Assembly (NCBI GenBank): GCA_958298945.1
Contig: OY282609.1
Location: 66,932,220-66,996,219, forward strand
Length of the DNA: 64,000 nt
Reading direction: 5' to 3'
DNA from: Atherix ibis
Taxonomy: Eukaryota; Arthropoda; Insecta; Diptera; Athericidae
Part shown: in pieces, positions 61,801 to 64,000 of the stretch
Numbering within the stretch: position 1 is the first letter of the stretch
Layout of the letters: each line of letters begins with the position of its first letter
Made by a program: the position numbers and the translations under genes
Notes under the pieces: generated by a model
Database searches by the model: none
What the model was told of the DNA's origin: nothing
What the model saw: only the letters and a program-made list of their open reading frames with translations

Positions 61801-64000
61801 TTTAATTTATTAGTTTTATTTCCCATAGAGAATTGCTATAGTATATTTAATAAATGCACAATTCTTTAATTTTTTGGGACATTCTCCATATCCTATTTAC
61901 TCGATTTATCAATGTGAGCGATATTTTTATATAATATGTAAGATTTAGACCTTTTATTTAAGCTTTTTAAAAATTAAAAGTTATTATCGAAAGAACTAAA
62001 AATAATTTTTTTTATTATAGTTGTCATTGAGAATTAAAACTTGGCGATACAATGTTTAGGTAAAATTTTTCTGTAATAATTTTCAATAGTACAAATTTTC
62101 TTAAAGATTCTTAGTTACAATTTTCAAAAAAATAGTTTTTGGTAGTGTCTTTTAGTAAAAATGTAATATTAACATTTTCACAAATATATTTTTGTAATTT
62201 TCTTTATTTTTTATAATTATTTTTATCAAAAAATTTATTTTGATACTTCTATACTTGTAACTGAGATATTCTTGTATTGTTAGAAAACTTATATATATAA
62301 TAATCATAAAACATTGTCTATTTTGGTTAATTATGAATAGAAATAATAAATATAGTTTTTTAATTACTAACTCATCTAGATGATACACATACTACTCATC
62401 ATGCCTTTTTAATCTCATTCATTTGATTTATTTTTCTTCTATTTTTAATTTGACATAAATCTTTTAAGATTATTTTTTCTTCGATTCTGTATGTAGAAAA
62501 CTATCTTCCCCTACATGTTTATTTATTTCTAAAGGTCACTACTAGAACCGAAATTAATAAATTATTTTATGTTCAAGTTTAATAAAATTCCTAAATTATC
62601 ATACACTAAAGATTGTAAAAATTCAAAATGAACAAAATACTAATAAATAGTATGTAATAATTTTGTTAATAAGAAAAAGTAGATTAATACCAATTTATGC
62701 TTTTAGTCTATATTACTTATTTATTTTCTTATATATTTTTGAGTTATAAAGAATAGCTTTTTCTGTTCAATATTTCCATTATTTCATTTTTTTTTTTGAA
62801 TTAATTTTCCAGTGATTCTTATCATTCCAATTTTGCGGAAAAAAAATTAACAAAATTAGTAAATAAACTGTTTTTTAAAAAAAAAAAAGTTATTAATATA
62901 TATATAAAAATATAATTAAAAAAAATTTGTTGTTTGATTAAATTGAGCACAATTTTATTTATAATTTTTCTTAGATCAATTTTAAATCTAGAGCACTGCA
63001 CACAAAACAAGTAATATTTAAAAATAAAAAAAAAATCAATTTCATTTATTTTAGCTTTATATAGTAATTTTTCATATAATTGCACAATTTATTAAGAAAA
63101 ATATGAAAAATAATATTTAATTATAATTAAAAAAAATACTTTAAAACTGGTCGCGTAATTTATTCACAATATGTCCGTTTACATGTACTTGTAATAAATC
63201 TGGTTTAAAATAAAGAAAAAGCATTTCCTGTGCATAGTTTTTTCTCTCTAGTAACATTGGATTATAACTTTTGTATAAACATAGTCAATAAAGTCAACAA
63301 TTTTTATTATTCGAATTATTCCTTCTTATAATTTAACGTTACTATATAAATTTAGTTCCAATTAAGTATTTATCATTAAATAACTTTTAACCTGAAATCC
63401 GTATTAACTGCAATCGATTTTTATCAATTATCTCGATAAGTACCAATACGATATTTTGATAAACAATCACTTTTTAAACATATGCTTTTTTACAATACTA
63501 CTTTTTATTTATTATATGTTATTGACTTGTATTTTGATACTTATAAATGACTTTCTTGTATTCTTTTTTAAAGATCAGAGTTAACGATAATAATAGCGAA
63601 AATATTAATCATAGGTGTCTTCCCGTTTAAAATGTACACGAAACCGATCGTTATTATTGATCATAAGTTTACATAAATGAAAACTAAAATCGTAACGTAT
63701 CATACCTTCACATAACGAATTGTATCGCTTCCGATCGCACGGTATCGTATCGAACCGAATCAAATTATAATTGTAAAAAAATAGTATCATTCCTATTATT
63801 TAAGGATCGTCTGTTTATATTGTACTAAATTTTCAAATTTTCAATCAAAATGTATAAATTTAAACTTAGAACGCGACTTAAATGAAAACATTGAAAATTT
63901 TCAACATCATTTCAAGTGTTGAAAAAATCTATTTTAATCACAAGCATGAACTGTAATCATCATACGTACACAAATCAAATAAATCGAATCGACTACCGAA
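58847..64000. other. AT-rich DNA with degenerate minisatellite-like patches, no gene seen
   Basis: Directly beside the Tc1-like element, 58850-58990 contains decayed units such as AGTAAAAATATTT, AAAATTTTC and AGTAAAATTTTT. A second patch lies at about 62050-62160. No gene, RNA gene or transposase was recognised in the remaining sequence. Confidence 0.45.

Overview
The window is AT-rich nuclear DNA from an insect, most likely a fly. Three things point this way: a multi-exon alpha-glucosidase (maltase) gene of the insect GH13 type with short GT-AG introns and a TATA/initiator promoter; many Tc1/mariner copies from several subfamilies typical of dipterans; and long stretches of intergenic or intronic DNA without coding potential. 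Nothing looks bacterial or viral.

Only two host gene pieces can be supported. (1) At 7247-10169 (+) there is a complete nine-exon maltase of 597 residues. It has a signal peptide and all GH13 catalytic residues, with a plausible promoter near 6949-6985. (2) At 38900-39539 (-) there is one long coding exon of an acidic, serine-rich, probably nuclear protein. It ends at a good splice donor, and the rest of that gene was not found.

Mobile DNA dominates the rest. Two decayed mauritiana-type mariners (8-1258 and 13983-15254) lie in the same orientation on either side of the maltase gene. A deleted mellifera-like mariner lies at 21309-22311 and a 147-bp mariner-derived MITE at 26836-26982. Mariner relics were recognised near 28.8 kb, 35.2 kb and 49.5 kb. 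A TE nest at about 35.0-38.2 kb holds a mariner relic, a strong palindrome, a hAT 3' end and a full-length irritans-type mariner (36938-38216) with an uninterrupted transposase. A nearly intact Tc1-like element with 215-bp terminal inverted repeats lies at 57183-58844.

The most striking non-genic signal is a family of 13-bp minisatellites. Four loci (32143-32671, 40826-41881, 46986-48178, 53312-53884) carry tandem arrays of related 13-mers. Each array is homogenised for its own variant, one runs in the opposite orientation, and two show higher-order organisation. Degenerate 13-mer-like DNA occurs at several other places. Most short ORFs over these arrays are by-products of the repeat: 13 bp is not a multiple of three, so a 39-nt, 13-residue peptide repeat appears. 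The other stretches (roughly 1.3-6.9, 10.2-14.0, 15.3-21.3, 22.3-26.8, 42-47, 54-57 and 59-64 kb) are AT-rich and show no gene that I can support.
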